A DNA stretch of 5,870 bases. It comes from Chloroflexota bacterium. GTDB taxonomy: Bacteria > Chloroflexota > Dehalococcoidia > Lucifugimonadales > JADFKI01. The DNA is taken from the NCBI GenBank assembly GCA_009838595.1, contig VXRI01000295.1, positions 1 through 5,870 of the forward strand. The letters are read 5' to 3'. The notes beneath the pieces are model-generated. The model was not told where the DNA came from. It worked only from the letters and a program-made list of their open reading frames with translations, and searched no databases. Made by a program: the position numbers and the translations under genes. Positions 4,871 to 5,870 of the stretch are shown here, piece by piece (the stretch's first letter is position 1; the number at the start of each line of letters is the position of its first letter).

Positions 4871-5428
4871 ATGAGAATCGGACTCCTAACGGACACACAC
4901 CTGCCGAATATGATACGTGACTTAGACGAGCTGGGACCTGAACCGACCGAGTTCTTCAGCTCGGTTGACCTGATACTGCACGGCGGCGACCTGATATACA
5001 CGCGCGTGCTGGACTGGTGCGAGCAGTTCGCGCCAGTGCTGTGTGCCACCGGCAACAACGACCCTTACGAAGACCATCGTTCAAAAGAAGTGCAGACGCT
5101 CGAAGTGGAAGGCTGGCGCATTGGCATGGTGCACGAATTGGGTGAGCATCGCCCGATGGAGAAGGTGCGCGCGAAATTTCCCACGCCAATGGACATCATG
5201 ATAGGCGGGCATACGCATCAGGAAACGCTGTACGAACGCGAGGGCGTGGTTATTATGAACACCGGCAGCCTCACATTCCCGCGCCACAAAGAATTGCGGC
5301 TAGGCGGCGTTGGCTTGCTAGAACTCACGCCCGGCAGCCTGCGCGCCGAAGTCATGCCGCTAGGCGAAACGACCGGCCGTCCCAATCCCTGCGAAGCGCT
5401 TTCGCTGAACATTACGCGAGAGGGCTGA
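4871..5428 (+). CDS. YfcE/MJ0936-type calcineurin-like metallophosphoesterase
   Basis: A 185-residue cytosolic protein matching the compact phosphodiesterase family (Metallophos_2, YfcE/MJ0936-like), of usual length. The dimetal motifs are all present: DTH (D8, H10), HGGD (D40), GNND (N62), MVHEL (H88) and GGHTH (H114, H116). The final conserved loop is MNTGSLTFPR, where the family more often has NPGS. Such enzymes use Mn2+ or other divalent ions to hydrolyse phosphodiesters in vitro; physiological substrates are mostly unknown. The ATG at 4871 is preferred to the in-frame TTG at 4868 and is preceded by GAGG (4859-4862) at 8 nt. It is the second gene of an operon behind the four-helix membrane protein. 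The C-terminal ~20 residues (after GRPNPCEALS) extend past the core fold. A strong hairpin terminator follows about 60 bp later. Confidence 0.93.
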   Translation: MRIGLLTDTHLPNMIRDLDELGPEPTEFFSSVDLILHGGDLIYTRVLDWCEQFAPVLCATGNNDPYEDHRSKEVQTLEVEGWRIGMVHELGEHRPMEKVRAKFPTPMDIMIGGHTHQETLYEREGVVIMNTGSLTFPRHKELRLGGVGLLELTPGSLRAEVMPLGETTGRPNPCEALSLNITREG

Positions 5429-5487
5429 ACCCGGTAGCTCGGTAAGGCTGAATAGTGCATGGGACGGGTCAGTTGAACATGGTAAGG

Positions 5488-5525
5488 GAAAGCGGCATCG
5501 CCTGGGCGGTGCCGCTTTCTTGTGT
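5488..5525 (+). terminator. Rho-independent terminator of the membrane protein-phosphoesterase operon
   Basis: GAAAGCGGCATCGC (5488-5501) pairs with GCGGTGCCGCTTTC (5506-5519) around a CTGG loop, a 14-bp stem with one wobble. The following TTGTGTCATTGTT is only moderately T-rich. It sits between convergent genes and may also hinder transcription coming from tpx, though there is no T tract on that strand. Confidence 0.75.
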
Positions 5526-5535
5526 CATTGTTATA

Positions 5536-5561
5536 AAGCGCTACTGCGGTTCAGCGCGCTT
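5536..5561 (-). terminator. Weak hairpin downstream of tpx
   Basis: AAGCGC (5536-5541) and GCGCTT (5556-5561) form a 6-bp stem with a 14-nt loop. On the minus strand it is followed by TATAACA, a poor T tract. It lies about 50 bp past the tpx stop and is the only candidate terminator seen for that gene. Confidence 0.25.
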
Positions 5562-5608
5562 ATGTCGCGTTTGACCTTGAGGGACTCATACGCGCATGCG
5601 TTGCATCG

Positions 5609-5870
5609 TTACGCGGCTGCGTTGGCTGCGGCAAGAGCGGCGTCAAAGTCGGGCAGCTGCGCTATCTGCGGCACGTATTCCACATGGCGCACGACATTGT
5701 CCTTGTCCAGTACGAAGACCGCGCGGGCGAGCAGCCCGTTTTCCTTCACATGAACGCCGTAGCTATCGCCGAACTCACGCGACTTGAAGTCGGACGCAGT
5801 TTCCACGTTGTCCACCTCGTTAGCGCCGCACCAGCGAGCCTGCGCGAAGGGCAGGTCCATACTGATGGTC
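5609..5870 (-). CDS. tpx: Thiol peroxidase (Tpx-type peroxiredoxin), C-terminal part; cut by the window edge
   Basis: About 86 codons of the 3' end are present; the frame stays open to the right edge, so the start and the peroxidatic cysteine lie outside. The fragment opens with '..TISMDLPFAQARWCGANEVDNV', the hallmark stretch of Tpx, which corresponds to ISADLPFAQSRFCGAEG in the E. coli enzyme. The cysteine in RWC is the resolving cysteine (E. coli C95). It continues with FGDSYGVHVKENGLLARAVFVLDKDNVVRHVEYVPQIAQLPDFDAALAAANAAA in family order (reaction-core strand, then C-terminal helix). Tpx reduces hydrogen and alkyl peroxides in the cytosol or periplasm at the expense of thioredoxin. It converges on the phosphoesterase operon. 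The internal ATG at 5860 is not the start. Confidence 0.93.
   Translation of the reverse strand, partial: TISMDLPFAQARWCGANEVDNVETASDFKSREFGDSYGVHVKENGLLARAVFVLDKDNVVRHVEYVPQIAQLPDFDAALAAANAAA

Noticed and set aside
5520..5787. Two short plus frames over the tpx end
   Set aside because: Antisense shadows of tpx with Ala/Ser/Arg-rich products.
1..5870. tRNA, rRNA, CRISPR array, transposase
   Set aside because: No cloverleaf with T-loop consensus, no regularly spaced direct repeats and no transposase motifs were seen on either strand by eye.

Overview
The window is bacterial chromosome with moderately high G+C and short intergenic spaces. It looks like an environmental lineage. A thiolase-fold protein paired with a DUF35 protein, and scattered short palindromic repeats (a 'GATTCCTGC..GCAGGAAT' hairpin and a 'TGTCA...TGACA' element), would suit marine or sponge-associated Chloroflexota (Dehalococcoidia/SAR202-like). 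That taxonomic guess is inference only; there is no rRNA or marker gene to confirm it.

Layout. (1) 97-1805, minus strand: a two-gene unit with a non-catalytic-type thiolase/SCP2-thiolase homologue followed by a DUF35 (zinc ribbon plus OB fold) partner, each with a clear Shine-Dalgarno. (2) 1806-2134: non-coding, with a possible terminator for the next unit. (3) 2135-3185, minus strand: a small accessory block of unrecognised genes: an acidic ~126-residue protein, a 34-codon hydrophobic mini-ORF, and a ~161-residue helical protein whose reading frame is interrupted at a T7 run. (4) 3225-3445: spacer with a dispersed hairpin repeat. (5) 3446-4096, plus strand: a seven-helix DUF2306-like membrane protein. 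(6) 4097-4427: a gene-free stretch holding three different inverted repeats, the last a perfect 13-bp palindrome containing a TATAAT hexamer. (7) 4428-5428, plus strand: a two-gene operon, an unrecognised four-helix membrane protein and a YfcE-type metallophosphoesterase 14 bp downstream, ending at a strong hairpin terminator (5488-5519). (8) 5609 to the right edge, minus strand: the C-terminal half of thiol peroxidase (tpx), convergent with the operon.

How the genes work together. The thiolase homologue and DUF35 protein probably form a complex acting on an acyl-CoA; loss of both thiolase cysteines points to aldolase (Ltp2/ChsH2-like) or other C-C lyase chemistry rather than thiolysis. The membrane protein and phosphoesterase are likely co-transcribed from the palindromic promoter region. 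Nothing visible links the minus-strand accessory block to known systems. The points most worth checking are the T7 frameshift at 2561-2567 and the palindromic operator at 4323-4358.
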